Shown here one piece after another: positions 26,301 through 34,862 of a stretch of DNA of 64,000 nt; within the stretch, counting starts at the first letter, position 1; each line of letters opens with the position of its first letter. Below the pieces are notes generated by a model. It was not told where the DNA came from and did no database searches. It saw only the letters and a program-made list of their open reading frames with translations. The DNA is taken from contig NZ_JACSYA010000013.1 of the NCBI RefSeq assembly GCF_029870285.1, positions 62,001-126,000 of the forward strand, read 5' to 3'. The DNA comes from Delftia sp. PS-11. GTDB taxonomy: Bacteria > Pseudomonadota > Gammaproteobacteria > Burkholderiales > Burkholderiaceae_C. A program made the translations under genes and the position numbers.

Positions 26301-27401
26301 GGCGGCGCCGGCGACGACACCGTCGGCAGCCTGGGCGGCAATGACCAGGTGTCTGGCGATGCGGGCAACGACATCGTGTTTGGCGGCACGGGCAACGACA
26401 CCCTGTCGGGCGGTGCAGGCAATGACCGCCTGGACGGTGGCCTGGGCTGGGACACGGCCCTGCAGTCAGGTAGCCTGGCCGACTACACGCTGCGTACCGA
26501 AGGCCCGTTCCTGGTACTCACGAACAAGGCCACGGGCGAGGTGGACCGTTTGAAGTCCATCGAGACCGTGCAATTCGACACCGGCCCCAACCTCTATATT
26601 GCCGACAGCGATGCCGAGGCGGCGCTGGCCCATATCGCCACGCGCTGGCTGGGCCGTGCGCCCACAGCCGAGGAAGGCGTCTGGGCGCAGCAAAACAGCC
26701 AGCTGAGCGATGTGCAGGTGGCGCAGGCCGCACTGCGCAGCAGCCAGGGCGCTGCGCTGCAGGGCAAGACGGCGCAGGAGCTGGTGGCAGGTTGGCAAAG
26801 CAATGCGCAGATCGTGCGCATGGACACTGTCCCTGAGCGGGTGCAGGGCACGACCGGTCTGGACCAGATCGGCTACGGCCTGCGCTGGGCCGATGTGCAT
26901 CTGGCGCGCACCGGCACTGGCCGCTGGGAGGGCACATCGCTGGTGGATGGTGACATGGCCGAGCTGGTGGGCATCGAGCGCCTGCACCTGAAGGACACCA
27001 GCGTGGCGCTGGACACGCAGGGCACGGCAGGCAAGGCGGCGGCGCTGCTGGCCGTGACGTTGGGCGCCAGTGCGCTGGCTGACAAATCACTGGCCGGGCA
27101 GGTGCTGGCGGCACTGGATACAGGCATGAGCGTGCAGGCCGTGAGCGAGGTGGCGCTGCGCTATTCGCAGACCCAGCAAAGCAAGCAGTTCACGGCGCAG
27201 GAGACGGTGCAGTGGCTGTGGAAGAACGCCACGGGCAGCGAAGGCACGCAGGTGCAGCTGCAGCCGTATGTGCAGCAGTTGCAGAGCGGGCAGGCCAGCG
27301 CTGGCGATCTGGTCAATGCAGCCGTGCAACACGCACTGGCCTATCCATCGGCCCAGCTGGTGGGGGTGATGGATTCGGGGCTGCTGTATACGGCGGCATA
27401 G
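23367..27401 (+). CDS. Large secreted RTX-type surface protein with delta-60 repeats
   Basis: A 1344-aa mosaic without an N-terminal signal peptide. Residues ~5-415 hold seven delta-60 repeats (LQSDGKIVVAG ... IRLNTDGTLDTSFG). Then comes a cadherin/VCBS-like stretch (VNDAPVIGHTAVSK), a Pro-rich hinge of PPPAPTPPP type, an ordered linker, and calcium-binding GGxGxDxxx repeats (GAGDDILHGGAGDD...GNDTLSGGAGNDRLDGG). A C-terminal helical part resembles DUF4214. RTX repeats and the absence of Sec signal point to type I secretion and a surface or adhesive role. No secretion genes are adjacent. ATG 23367 follows GAGG at 23351; an open frame upstream is out of character. Confidence 0.85.
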   Translation: MATTNTAPTFASAAGTGKLLVPVSQYTDVAYSVILQSDGKIVATGTGGGDFSLIRLNADGSLDTSFGGNGTGKLLVPLNGGWTSSAILQSDGKIVVAGFSHNGSDYDFSLIRLNTDGTLDTGFGGNGTGKLLVPLGSGDDKGSSVALQSDGRIVVAGYAYNGSNDDFGVIRLNTDGTLDTSFGGNGTGTLLVPVGSSGSGSGWSAGVAVQPSDGKIVVAGVSDNGSNQDFSLIRLNTDGTLDTSFGGNGTGTLLVPVGHGRDLANSIALQADGKIVAAGFSSYGSSIEFSLIRLNTDGTLDTSFGFNGTRIAPMGGYGSTGFSVLVQPDGKIVMAGDYESGSGRTDFGLIRLNTDGSWDTSFAGTGKLTVPLSAGVDTGYSVALQSDGKIVVAGSGPNSGYLDFGLIRVNPDGTLDTSFGAPSTLNGAAAYTENAPPVLLDGSVAIFDAELAAQGHYGGSSVTLARSGGANAQDVFGATGNLVFASNGDVTLSGTAIGSHAQSGGALTITFNAKATQARINEALSALTYANTSDAPPANVTIDWTFNDGNQGGQGSGGAQSVSGSTVVHITSVNDAPVIGHTAVSKTLVQNSFQSFAAADFGFTDVDTGDTLQSVTIVSAPLAGELFIDADQDGMRGAGEAVLGDGAQVDAADIDQLVFRPAADAVGNDYAGFTWTVSDGRADSANTGTMTLHVASAATPAPPPAPTPPPAPTPPPAPMPPPGPTPPPGPKPPPAPTPPPSIAPPEGPTEPAEPTPPQPPPPHPEEEPAPTAPAPTTVIVDGMPVTTTWLPDGSVRTTVPVVPIDRVDTIGHPSTADIALVQHPTGQTLLDVGLPLGVSLAAEGPASPLAASAALADLGARLQKVDASNPWAIDSNAFAAALAPTATLAVQQITPSAPSGSAPGVPIRITGGASASSLEAVVIDARSLPSGTMLQAESIDFMAIAGSVRVTGSGGNSFATGDASAQWMVLGAGDDILHGGAGDDTVGSLGGNDQVSGDAGNDIVFGGTGNDTLSGGAGNDRLDGGLGWDTALQSGSLADYTLRTEGPFLVLTNKATGEVDRLKSIETVQFDTGPNLYIADSDAEAALAHIATRWLGRAPTAEEGVWAQQNSQLSDVQVAQAALRSSQGAALQGKTAQELVAGWQSNAQIVRMDTVPERVQGTTGLDQIGYGLRWADVHLARTGTGRWEGTSLVDGDMAELVGIERLHLKDTSVALDTQGTAGKAAALLAVTLGASALADKSLAGQVLAALDTGMSVQAVSEVALRYSQTQQSKQFTAQETVQWLWKNATGSEGTQVQLQPYVQQLQSGQASAGDLVNAAVQHALAYPSAQLVGVMDSGLLYTAA
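23460..24625 (+). repeat. Seven tandem delta-60 repeat units at DNA level
   Basis: Near-identical blocks recur every ~165 bp. Each has a CTGCAGTCTGATGGCAAGAT-like segment followed by GATGGCACGCTGGATACCAG-like and TTTGGCGGCAA-like segments. They encode the delta-60 repeats of the surface protein and could recombine to change repeat number. Confidence 0.8.
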
Positions 27402-27572
27402 CAGGCAAGGGGCCACGCACCTTCAAAATGTCCGGATCGCTATAGCTGTTGTCCGAATGAAGCGAGCAAGGCGCGCGCCAAGGCCCTATCGTGGGCACCT
27501 CGCGCATTGACTCCCGTCAAAACCATATTTTTCCAAAGACGGTGCCGCTCCCGTGCGGCCGCTTCCCTGCCC

Positions 27573-28808
27573 ATGACCAGCAACAATCCCTCCGTTGACG
27601 CGGCACGCGGCTTTGCCGCGCATCCCCCCTCCACCAGCGCCCCGCAGGGCTTTGTGCTGCGCATCGTCGGCGCTGCAGCCTTCGCCCACCTGCTCAACGA
27701 TCTGATCCAGGCCGTGCTGCCCGCCGTCTATCCCATGCTCAAGGCGCAGTTCTCGCTGAGCTTCGCGCAGATCGGCTGGATCGCGATGATCTACCAGATC
27801 ACGGCCTCGCTGCTGCAGCCCTGGATCGGCATGTACACCGACAAGCATCCCAAGCCCTACCTGCTGCCGCTGGGCATGGTCGTGACCCTGGTGGGCATCG
27901 GCCTGCTGGCCCTGTCCGGCAGCTACCCCATGCTGCTGGTGGCCGCCTCGCTGGTCGGGGTGGGCTCTTCCACCTTCCACCCCGAAGCCTCGCGCGTGGC
28001 GCGGCTGGCCTCCGGTGGGCGTTTCGGCACGGCGCAATCGACCTTCCAGGTGGGCGGCAACACCGGCACGGCCATCGGCCCGCTGATGGTTGCAGCCATC
28101 ATCATGCCCTTCGGCCAGCATGCCATCGCCTGGTTCATGCTTGTGGCGCTGCTGGCCATCTGGGTGCTGCTGCGCATCACCCACTGGCGCCTGCACCATG
28201 CGCCGGCACAGGTCATGGCCACAGGCCAGCATGCGATGACCGCGCTCAGCCGGCCCCAGGTCATCCGCGCCATCGCTGTCATCTGCATGCTGATGTTCGC
28301 CAAGTTCGTTTACATCGCCGCTTTCACCAACTATTTCACCTTCTACCTGATCGAGCGCTTCGCGCTGCCCGTGCAGCAGTCGCAGCTGTACCTCTTCGCC
28401 TTCCTGGCCGCCGTGGCCGCAGGCACCTTCGCGGGCGGCCCCGTCGGCGACCGCATCGGACGCAAGGCCGTCATCTGGGTGTCCTTCCTGGGCGTAGCCC
28501 CCTTCGCCCTGCTGCTGCCGTACGCCAGCCTGTTCTGGACGGCTGCGCTGTCCATCGTCATCGGCCTGGTCATGTCCTCGGCCTTCGCTGCGCTTGTGGT
28601 CTACGCACAGGAGGCCGTGCCCGGTCGCGTGGGTCTGGTCTCGGGCCTGATGTTCGGCCTCATGTTCGGCATCAGCGGCCTGGGCGCAGCCGGCATGGGC
28701 AATCTGGCCGACACCCACGGCCTCATCCAGGTTTACCAGTGGGTTTCGTTCCTGCCGCTGCTGGGTCTGGCTACGGCCTTCCTGCCGGAGACGCGCGTGC
28801 GGCGCTGA
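27573..28808 (+). CDS. fsr: MFS transporter, fosmidomycin-resistance (Fsr) type
   Basis: A 411-aa 12-helix major facilitator. FAHLLNDLIQAVLPAVYPMLK in helix 1, GWIAMIYQITASLLQPWIGMYTDKHPKP, VGVGSSTFHPEASRVAR and QSTFQVGGNTGTAIGPL are characteristic of the Fsr family of inner-membrane drug exporters. ATG 27573 is chosen since the family homology begins soon after; the 22 codons upstream are basic and unrelated. It stands alone between the surface protein and the TonB receptor. The real substrate may differ from fosmidomycin. Confidence 0.88.
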   Translation: MTSNNPSVDAARGFAAHPPSTSAPQGFVLRIVGAAAFAHLLNDLIQAVLPAVYPMLKAQFSLSFAQIGWIAMIYQITASLLQPWIGMYTDKHPKPYLLPLGMVVTLVGIGLLALSGSYPMLLVAASLVGVGSSTFHPEASRVARLASGGRFGTAQSTFQVGGNTGTAIGPLMVAAIIMPFGQHAIAWFMLVALLAIWVLLRITHWRLHHAPAQVMATGQHAMTALSRPQVIRAIAVICMLMFAKFVYIAAFTNYFTFYLIERFALPVQQSQLYLFAFLAAVAAGTFAGGPVGDRIGRKAVIWVSFLGVAPFALLLPYASLFWTAALSIVIGLVMSSAFAALVVYAQEAVPGRVGLVSGLMFGLMFGISGLGAAGMGNLADTHGLIQVYQWVSFLPLLGLATAFLPETRVRR

Positions 28809-28904
28809 AGGGGGCAGCGCCAAGGACTGCATACGGATACGCCGCCGGGCGTGTGGACACAAACACACAGATCGAGCGGCCACCCGGCTGCAGCAGGACT
28901 GCAT

Positions 28905-28932
28905 TGATAAAATCAATAGGAATCATTCCTAT
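28905..28932. promoter_or_regulatory. Fur-like box before the TonB-dependent receptor
   Basis: TGATAAAATCAATAGG followed by AATCATTCCTAT contains the perfect palindrome ATAGGAAT-C-ATTCCTAT (28916-28932), 13 bp before the start codon. It resembles an iron-responsive Fur operator in base pattern (GATAA/ATCATT) and lies where it would block transcription. Confidence 0.6.
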
Positions 28933-28944
28933 CAAGATTAACAA

Positions 28945-31185
28945 ATGCCATCCTCCTTTCACGCCCCGACCCCGATGGCCGGGGCCCTGGCCCTGCTTTT
29001 GTCCGCTGGCACCGCCTGGGCGCAGGCCGCGCCGCCCGCGCCCACGGCAGCCACCGCCGAGCTGGGCACCATCACCGTGGAGGCCAGCGCCGATGCCTCG
29101 GCCGAGGGTCTGTCCAGACCGTACGCAGGCGGGCAGGTGGCGCGCGGCGGGCGGGCCGGCATCCTGGGCACGCGCGACCACATGGAGACGCCGTTTTCCA
29201 TCACCAGCTATACCAGCGAACTGATCCAGGACCGCCAGGCCAAGAGCGTGGGCGATGTGCTGCAAAACGATCCGTCCGTGCGCATGGCGCGCGGCTTCGG
29301 CAATTTCCAGGAAGCCTACTTCGTGCGCGGCTTCGTGCTGGGCTCGGACGATGTGGCCTATAACGGGCTGTACAGCCTGCTGCCGCGCCAGTACATCGCC
29401 ACCGAACTGTTCGAGCGCGTGGAGCTGCTGCGCGGCGCCTCGGCCTTTCTCATGGGCGCCAGCCCCAACGGCGGCGGCCTGGGCGGCAACATCAACCTGC
29501 TGCCCAAGCGCGCGGGCAACGATGCGCTGTCGCGCGTGACGGCGGGCATTGCCAGCGGCGGCCAGGCCTTCGTGGCGGCAGACGTGGGCCGGCGCTTCGG
29601 CCCGGACCAGAGCACGGGCATCCGCCTCAATGCCGCGCACCGTGGCGGCGATACCGCCATCGACCGCGAAAGCTCCCGGCTGGACCTGATGTCCGTGGGC
29701 ATGGACTGGCGCAGCCGCAATGTGCGCCTGTCGGGTGACATCGGCTGGCAGGACAACCGGCTCAAGCGCACGCGCACCAATGTCACGCCCAGCGCAGGCA
29801 TGGCGGCCATCCCTGCGGCGCCCGATGCATCTTCCAACTGGGCGCAGCCCTGGACCTATTCGGACGAACGCGATCTGTTCGGCACGCTGCGCGGCGAATG
29901 GGACATCAGCAGCAACGTGACGGCCTGGGCCGCCTATGGCCTGCGCCGCAGCACGGAAAACAATTCGCTGGCCAATATCACGCTGGCAGCGGCCGGCAGC
30001 GGTGCGGCCACTACCAGCCGCTTCGACAACGCGCGCAAGGACCGCGTGAGCACGGGCGAGCTGGGCGTGCGCGCCCGGCTGCAGGCAGGCAGCGTGGGCC
30101 ACGAGATCGTGGCCAGCTACTCGGCCTTCGACCTCAAGGTCTACAACGCCTATGGCATGAGCACCGGCGCGGGCAGCACGCTGGCCACCCATCTCTACCG
30201 CCCCAGCGACTTCGCGATCACGCCGCTCACCTATCTGGGCAACGACCTGTCCGACCCTGCCTACAACCGAGGCACACGGCTGCACAGCTTTGCGCTGGGC
30301 GATACGCTGTCGCTGATGGACGGGCGCATGCTGGTGACGGCCGGCGTGCGCCGCCAGGCCATAGCGACCGATTCGCTGACCTACCGCGTCGTGAACAACG
30401 GCGCAGTCAGCAGCCAGGGCGGCGTGCGCACGGCCTATGACCAGAGCCGCACCAGCCCGGTGCTGGGCGCGGTGTTCAGGCTCACGCCCCAGGTGTCGGT
30501 GTACGGCAATTACATCGAGGGCCTGGCCCAGGGCGACACGGCGCCGGCCCGATCGGGCGATACGGTGATCGTCAACGCGGGCGAGCAGATGTCGCCCTAC
30601 GTGACCCGGCAAAAGGAAGTGGGCGTCAAGTACGACGGCGGCAAACTGGGCGCCAGCCTGGCCTTTTTCTCCACGGACAAGCCGCGCTCGCTGATCGACG
30701 GCAACCGCTTCACCTCGGCCGGCAAGGACCGCCACCAGGGTCTGGAGTTCAATGTCTTTGGCGAAGCCGCGCGCGGTGTGCGCCTGCTGGGCGGCGCCAC
30801 CTGGCTGAATGCCCGCCAGGAAAGCACGGGCAATGCGGCCACCACCGGCAAGCGCGTGATCGGCGTGCCGCGCCTGCAGGCCACGGCAGGCGTGGAGTGG
30901 GATGTGCCGGGCGTGCGCGGACTGACGCTGGACGGCCGCCTGGTGCACACCGGCGCCAGCTATGCCAACGATGTCAACAGCTTGCGCGTGGCCGGCTGGA
31001 GCCGCCTGGACCTGGGCGTGCGCTACATGACCGAGGTGCAGGGCCGGCTGCTGACGCTGCGCCTGCGCATGGACAACGTGGCGAACCGCAACTACTGGGC
31101 CTCGGTGGGCGGCTACCCGGGCTCGGGCTACCTGACGGTGGGCGCGCCGCGCACTGTCTCGCTGAGCGCGAGCATGGATTTCTGA
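28945..31185 (+). CDS. TonB-dependent siderophore receptor
   Basis: A 746-aa outer-membrane receptor. It has a signal peptide (GALALLLSAGTAWAQA) and a plug domain: GTRDHMETPFSITSYTSELIQDRQAKSVGDVLQNDPSVRMARGFGNFQEAYFVRGF, then VELLRGASAFLMGASPNGGGLGGNINLLPKR, read in pieces. A 22-strand barrel ends in VSLSASMDF with a terminal Phe. It would import a ferric siderophore with TonB. The Fur-like palindrome upstream supports iron control. No siderophore synthesis or inner-membrane uptake genes are adjacent. Confidence 0.9.
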   Translation: MPSSFHAPTPMAGALALLLSAGTAWAQAAPPAPTAATAELGTITVEASADASAEGLSRPYAGGQVARGGRAGILGTRDHMETPFSITSYTSELIQDRQAKSVGDVLQNDPSVRMARGFGNFQEAYFVRGFVLGSDDVAYNGLYSLLPRQYIATELFERVELLRGASAFLMGASPNGGGLGGNINLLPKRAGNDALSRVTAGIASGGQAFVAADVGRRFGPDQSTGIRLNAAHRGGDTAIDRESSRLDLMSVGMDWRSRNVRLSGDIGWQDNRLKRTRTNVTPSAGMAAIPAAPDASSNWAQPWTYSDERDLFGTLRGEWDISSNVTAWAAYGLRRSTENNSLANITLAAAGSGAATTSRFDNARKDRVSTGELGVRARLQAGSVGHEIVASYSAFDLKVYNAYGMSTGAGSTLATHLYRPSDFAITPLTYLGNDLSDPAYNRGTRLHSFALGDTLSLMDGRMLVTAGVRRQAIATDSLTYRVVNNGAVSSQGGVRTAYDQSRTSPVLGAVFRLTPQVSVYGNYIEGLAQGDTAPARSGDTVIVNAGEQMSPYVTRQKEVGVKYDGGKLGASLAFFSTDKPRSLIDGNRFTSAGKDRHQGLEFNVFGEAARGVRLLGGATWLNARQESTGNAATTGKRVIGVPRLQATAGVEWDVPGVRGLTLDGRLVHTGASYANDVNSLRVAGWSRLDLGVRYMTEVQGRLLTLRLRMDNVANRNYWASVGGYPGSGYLTVGAPRTVSLSASMDF

Positions 31186-31233
31186 GTCCCCTGAGCCGCA
31201 TGGCTTACGCGTGCTGCGGGGCAGCAGGTCGCA

Positions 31234-32580
31234 TCAGGCTTGCGCCTTGTCTTCGGGCCTGGGAGCCTGCGCAACCAGCATGGCCAGCATGTGCTGGGCC
31301 AGGGTTTCATACAGCGGCCGGGCCAGCATGCGCGACACCAGGCTGGCCAGCATGGCTGCGGCCATGAGGCTGAGCACCATGGAGTGCCCGTCCACCATTT
31401 CCATGACGATGATGAAGGCCGTCAGCGGCGCCTGCGTCACGGCGGCCAGGAAGGCGGCCATGCCCATGGCGATGAGGGCGGGCGCGATGTCAGCGCCCAT
31501 CAGCGTGGCCACGTTGTGGCCCACGCCCGCGCCGATCGACAGGGATGGCGCGAAGATGCCGCCCGGCACGCCCACCCAGGCCGACAGCCAGGTCACGACG
31601 AATTTGAGCGTGACGTAGAACGCTGGCACATCGGCCTGTCCTTCCAGCATGTGCTTGACCGCCTCCGATCCCGCGCCGAAGGTGGCGCCGCCCGTCACCA
31701 TGCCGATGACCGCGATGAGCAGCGCCACCGCCGCCGCGAAGCGGATGGGAAAGCGCGCGCGCAGCCGGTTCAGCCGCTCGGGCGCACGGGTCAGGGAGGC
31801 CGCCAGCAGCTTGGCGAACAGCCCGCCCAGCACGCCGCAGGCCAGGGCCACGCACAGGCCGGGCAGCAGCGCGTCCCAGGTGAGATGGGGCACCTGGATG
31901 CGGCCAAAATAGCTCAGGTTGCCGAATGCGGACACCCCCATCAGGCCCGCCAGCACGATGGCCGCGATGATGAGGCCGCTGGAGCGCGACTCCAGCTTGC
32001 GCGACAGCTCCTCGATGGCAAAGACCACGCCCGCCAGCGGCGCATTGAAGGCCGCCGCAATGCCCGCCGCGCCGCCGGCCACCAGCAGCGCATGGCTGCT
32101 GATGCCGGACTTGGGCCCGAACCAGCGCCGCGCATGGTGCATGACACCGGCGGCCACCTGCACCGAAGGCCCCTCGCGCCCGATGGACAGCCCGGCCGCA
32201 AAGCCCGCGCTGGCCAGCGTCATCTTGGCGAACGACAGCCACAGCGACACAAAGCGTCCACGCTGCGCCACATCCAGCGCAGGGTCCAGCGCCGCAACGA
32301 CCTGTGGGATGCCGGAGCCGGCCGAACCGGGTGCCCAGCGGCGCGTCAGCCACACGGTCCCCGCCGTGACGGCCGGCATCCACAGCAGCACCAGCCAGCC
32401 GCCCTGCCAGTGGTAGATGCTCTCGAAAAACTCGAAGCTGGCATCGGCCATCACCGTGAAGGCCACCACGCACAGCCCGGCAGCGGCGGCATAGGCCAGC
32501 ACGATGGTGCGCTCCAGCCAGCGCCTGCCATCCCTGAATTCCTGGTTCAGGTTATGGAGGAAGTCGGGTTCTTGCTGCAT
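31234..32580 (-). CDS. ClC-family chloride channel/antiporter
   Basis: A 448-aa membrane protein of the ClC family. It has GSGIPQV (selectivity-filter first loop), GREGPSVQVAAG, FNAPLAGVVFAIEEL with the gating-type Glu, and VPGGIFAPSLSIGAGVG. Bacterial members are chloride channels or Cl-/H+ antiporters used in acid or ion stress. It lies on the strand of, and downstream from, the cob genes but 154 bp away, so it is probably a separate unit. Confidence 0.88.
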   Translation of the reverse strand: MQQEPDFLHNLNQEFRDGRRWLERTIVLAYAAAAGLCVVAFTVMADASFEFFESIYHWQGGWLVLLWMPAVTAGTVWLTRRWAPGSAGSGIPQVVAALDPALDVAQRGRFVSLWLSFAKMTLASAGFAAGLSIGREGPSVQVAAGVMHHARRWFGPKSGISSHALLVAGGAAGIAAAFNAPLAGVVFAIEELSRKLESRSSGLIIAAIVLAGLMGVSAFGNLSYFGRIQVPHLTWDALLPGLCVALACGVLGGLFAKLLAASLTRAPERLNRLRARFPIRFAAAVALLIAVIGMVTGGATFGAGSEAVKHMLEGQADVPAFYVTLKFVVTWLSAWVGVPGGIFAPSLSIGAGVGHNVATLMGADIAPALIAMGMAAFLAAVTQAPLTAFIIVMEMVDGHSMVLSLMAAAMLASLVSRMLARPLYETLAQHMLAMLVAQAPRPEDKAQA

Positions 32581-32734
32581 GGTGGGTCCAGGCTGGGCTC
32601 AAACAGCCCATTGTGCACAGACTGCGCAGGCACGCTGCGCGCAAGTGCCAATGCCGACCCTGGCGCTGCGTTGCTGGACAGGCAGCACCCGATTGCTGCA
32701 TACAGCCTGCAGGCGCATCAGGCAGGGCCGGGCT

Positions 32735-33532
32735 TCAGGTCTGGCGCCGCAGCAGGTAGATATCCATGATCCAGCCATGCCGCTGGCGCGCGGCGGCGCG
32801 GGCCTGCACGATGCGCGGGCCGGCTTCGGCCAGGGGGCCACTGTCGAGCATCTGGCGGTCCATGCCCAGGTAGGCGCCCCACCAGATGGACAGGCCCTCG
32901 GGCGACAGTTCGGTGAAGCTGCACTGCCCATCCAGCATGACCACGGCCGTGTCCACGCCGGGCGGCCAGCCTTGCTCGCGCAGCTGGCGGCCTGTGGTGA
33001 CCACGAAGGGCTGGCCGATGCCGTTGAGCGCAATCGCATGGGCCGCGCACAGCACCTGCATGGAGCTGATGCCCGCCACCACGGTGACGCTGTGCGGCGC
33101 AGGCTGCATGCGCGCGGCAATGCGCAGCGTGCTGTCGTACAGCGCCGGATCGCCCCAGACCAGCAGCGCCACGCGCAGGGGCTGGCCCGCCGCGCGCGAC
33201 TCCAGCCCCTGCGCCACGGCCTGGGCGATGGCCGCCTGCCAGCGGTGGGTGATGGCGGCATGCCATTCATCGACCTGGGCCAGGTAGTCATCGCCCGCGC
33301 TGCGGCGCACCGGCATGTCAAAGCCCGCGATGCGCGGGCCGGGGGCGGTGAGCACCGCGTCGCACAGGTCGCGGCGCAGGGCGGCCAGCTCGGCCTTGTC
33401 CTCGCCCTTGTGGGGCAGCAGGATCAGGTCGGCCGCCTGCATGGCGGCCTGGGCCTCGCGCGTGAGGTGTCCGGGGTGACCCGTGCCGATGCCGATCAGG
33501 CTCAGCGCCACGGGCGGCAGGACTGGCGTCAT
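32735..33532 (-). CDS. cobF: Precorrin-6A synthase (deacetylating)
   Basis: A 265-aa SAM-dependent methyltransferase that methylates C1 and removes acetate to turn precorrin-5 into precorrin-6A in aerobic cobalamin synthesis. The start [15 protein letters not shown], the [13 protein letters not shown] loop and [13 protein letters not shown] are CobF-specific variants of the tetrapyrrole methylase fold. ATG 33532 overlaps the cobM stop. It is the last gene of the cobL-cobE-cobM-cobF run. Confidence 0.92.
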   Translation of the reverse strand: MTPVLPPVALSLIGIGTGHPGHLTREAQAAMQAADLILLPHKGEDKAELAALRRDLCDAVLTAPGPRIAGFDMPVRRSAGDDYLAQVDEWHAAITHRWQAAIAQAVAQGLESRAAGQPLRVALLVWGDPALYDSTLRIAARMQPAPHSVTVVAGISSMQVLCAAHAIALNGIGQPFVVTTGRQLREQGWPPGVDTAVVMLDGQCSFTELSPEGLSIWWGAYLGMDRQMLDSGPLAEAGPRIVQARAAARQRHGWIMDIYLLRRQT

Positions 33533-34371
33533 GCGCCGCCCCCGGCCAGAGGCGTGTCGCGCGCCGTGTCCAGCGCGGCGCCTGCACGCACATCGGTGGC
33601 GGGAAAGCGCGGCTGCACGCCCAGCGGGCGGTAGCGGCGGTCATAGTCGGCGGCATAGAGGCGGCTTTCGGCAAAGTCCTCGGCCTGCAGGCTGCGGCCC
33701 ACCAGGATCAGAGCCGTGCGCTCCATGTGCGTGGCCACGGCCTCGGCCAGGCCGCCCACGGTGGTGCGCACCACGGTCTCATCGGGCCAGCTGGCGCGCC
33801 AGACAATCGCCACAGGGCAGTCGCTGCCGTAGTGCGGCAGCAGTTCGGCCTGCACCTTGGCGGCCACATGGATGGACAGGTGGATGGCCAGCACCGCGCC
33901 CGTGGCGGCAAAGGCCGCCAGGTTCTCGCCCTCGGGCATGGCCGTGGCGCGGCCCGAGGTGCGTGTCAGCACCACCGACTGGCACAGGCCCGGCAGGGTC
34001 AGCTCCGCGCCCAGCGTGGCCGCTGCCGCCGCGAACGAGGGCACGCCGGGCGTGACCGTATAGGCAATGCCGGCTTCGCGCAGGCGGCGCAGCTGCTCGC
34101 CCATGGCCGACCAGACGGACAGGTCGCCCGAGTGCAGGCGGGCCACGTCCTCGCCGCGCGCCTCGGCGGCCTGGATTTCGGCCAGGATGTCATCCAGGCT
34201 CATGGCGGCGGTGTTGACGATGCGCGCCCCCGGCGGGCAGTGCGCCAGCAGTTCGCGCGGGATCAGCGAGCCTGCGTACAGACAGACCGGGCAGGCGGCC
34301 ATGAGGTCGCGCCCGCGCACGGTGATGAGGTCGGCGGCGCCGGGGCCGGCGCCGATGAAATGCACGGTCAT
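33529..34371 (-). CDS. cobM: Precorrin-4 C11-methyltransferase
   Basis: A 280-aa tetrapyrrole methylase making precorrin-5 from precorrin-4. It starts [18 protein letters not shown] and has [49 protein letters not shown] and [13 protein letters not shown], typical of CobM/CbiF. The C-terminal ~25 residues (after [12 protein letters not shown]) are an extra tail. ATG 34371 overlaps the cobE stop (ATGA). Confidence 0.92.
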   Translation of the reverse strand: MTVHFIGAGPGAADLITVRGRDLMAACPVCLYAGSLIPRELLAHCPPGARIVNTAAMSLDDILAEIQAAEARGEDVARLHSGDLSVWSAMGEQLRRLREAGIAYTVTPGVPSFAAAAATLGAELTLPGLCQSVVLTRTSGRATAMPEGENLAAFAATGAVLAIHLSIHVAAKVQAELLPHYGSDCPVAIVWRASWPDETVVRTTVGGLAEAVATHMERTALILVGRSLQAEDFAESRLYAADYDRRYRPLGVQPRFPATDVRAGAALDTARDTPLAGGGA

Positions 34372-34862
34372 GCCGTCGCTCCTTGGTTGGATGCCCCGCC
34401 AGCGTGGGCCAGGCAACAGTTCAATGGTCCGGCCTGGCGCAGCGCCAGGGCCAGGGTGGCGCTGCCGTCGCCCGCCACCAGGCGCGGCAGGCGCAGCGCG
34501 GCGCCGGGCCCGGCCGCCGCCAGGGCCGCCGCCTCGGACACGCTGCCCGTGCCGTAGCGCGCCAGCATGCGCGGCGACTGCGTGACCACGGGCTGGCCAG
34601 GCAGGTGCTGCGCCGGCACACGCACCAGCGCGGCAGACGGCGCCACGTCGGCCAGCCAGGCCGCCAGCGCCGGGTGGGCGGCCTTGGTGTCCAGAACCGC
34701 CACGGCGCAGACGGCCTGCGGTGCGCTGCACTCTTGCTGCAGCAGGGCCTGGGCCTGCTGCCACAGGGCCTGCAGGGCGCCGGGCTGGGCATCCGTGTGC
34801 ATGCCCAGGCCCAGCACGCCGCAGCGGTGGGGGGCGGGGGACGTGTGCGTCTCGCAGCTCAC
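34368..34862 (-). CDS. cobE: Cobalamin biosynthesis protein CobE/CbiG C-terminal type
   Basis: A 164-aa protein with the CobE/CbiG C-terminal fold: [19 protein letters not shown] near the start, [17 protein letters not shown] in the middle, and [20 protein letters not shown] toward the end. Its exact role in the aerobic pathway is not settled. GTG 34862 is chosen because it overlaps the cobL stop (GTGA) and has GGAG ten bases upstream; ATG 34877 lacks such a site. Confidence 0.8.
   Translation of the reverse strand: MSCETHTSPAPHRCGVLGLGMHTDAQPGALQALWQQAQALLQQECSAPQAVCAVAVLDTKAAHPALAAWLADVAPSAALVRVPAQHLPGQPVVTQSPRMLARYGTGSVSEAAALAAAGPGAALRLPRLVAGDGSATLALALRQAGPLNCCLAHAGGASNQGATA

Noticed and set aside
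32581..32734. Gene or riboswitch between the ClC gene and cobF
   Set aside because: No motif, repeat or convincing frame was seen; it is likely just promoter and tail sequence.
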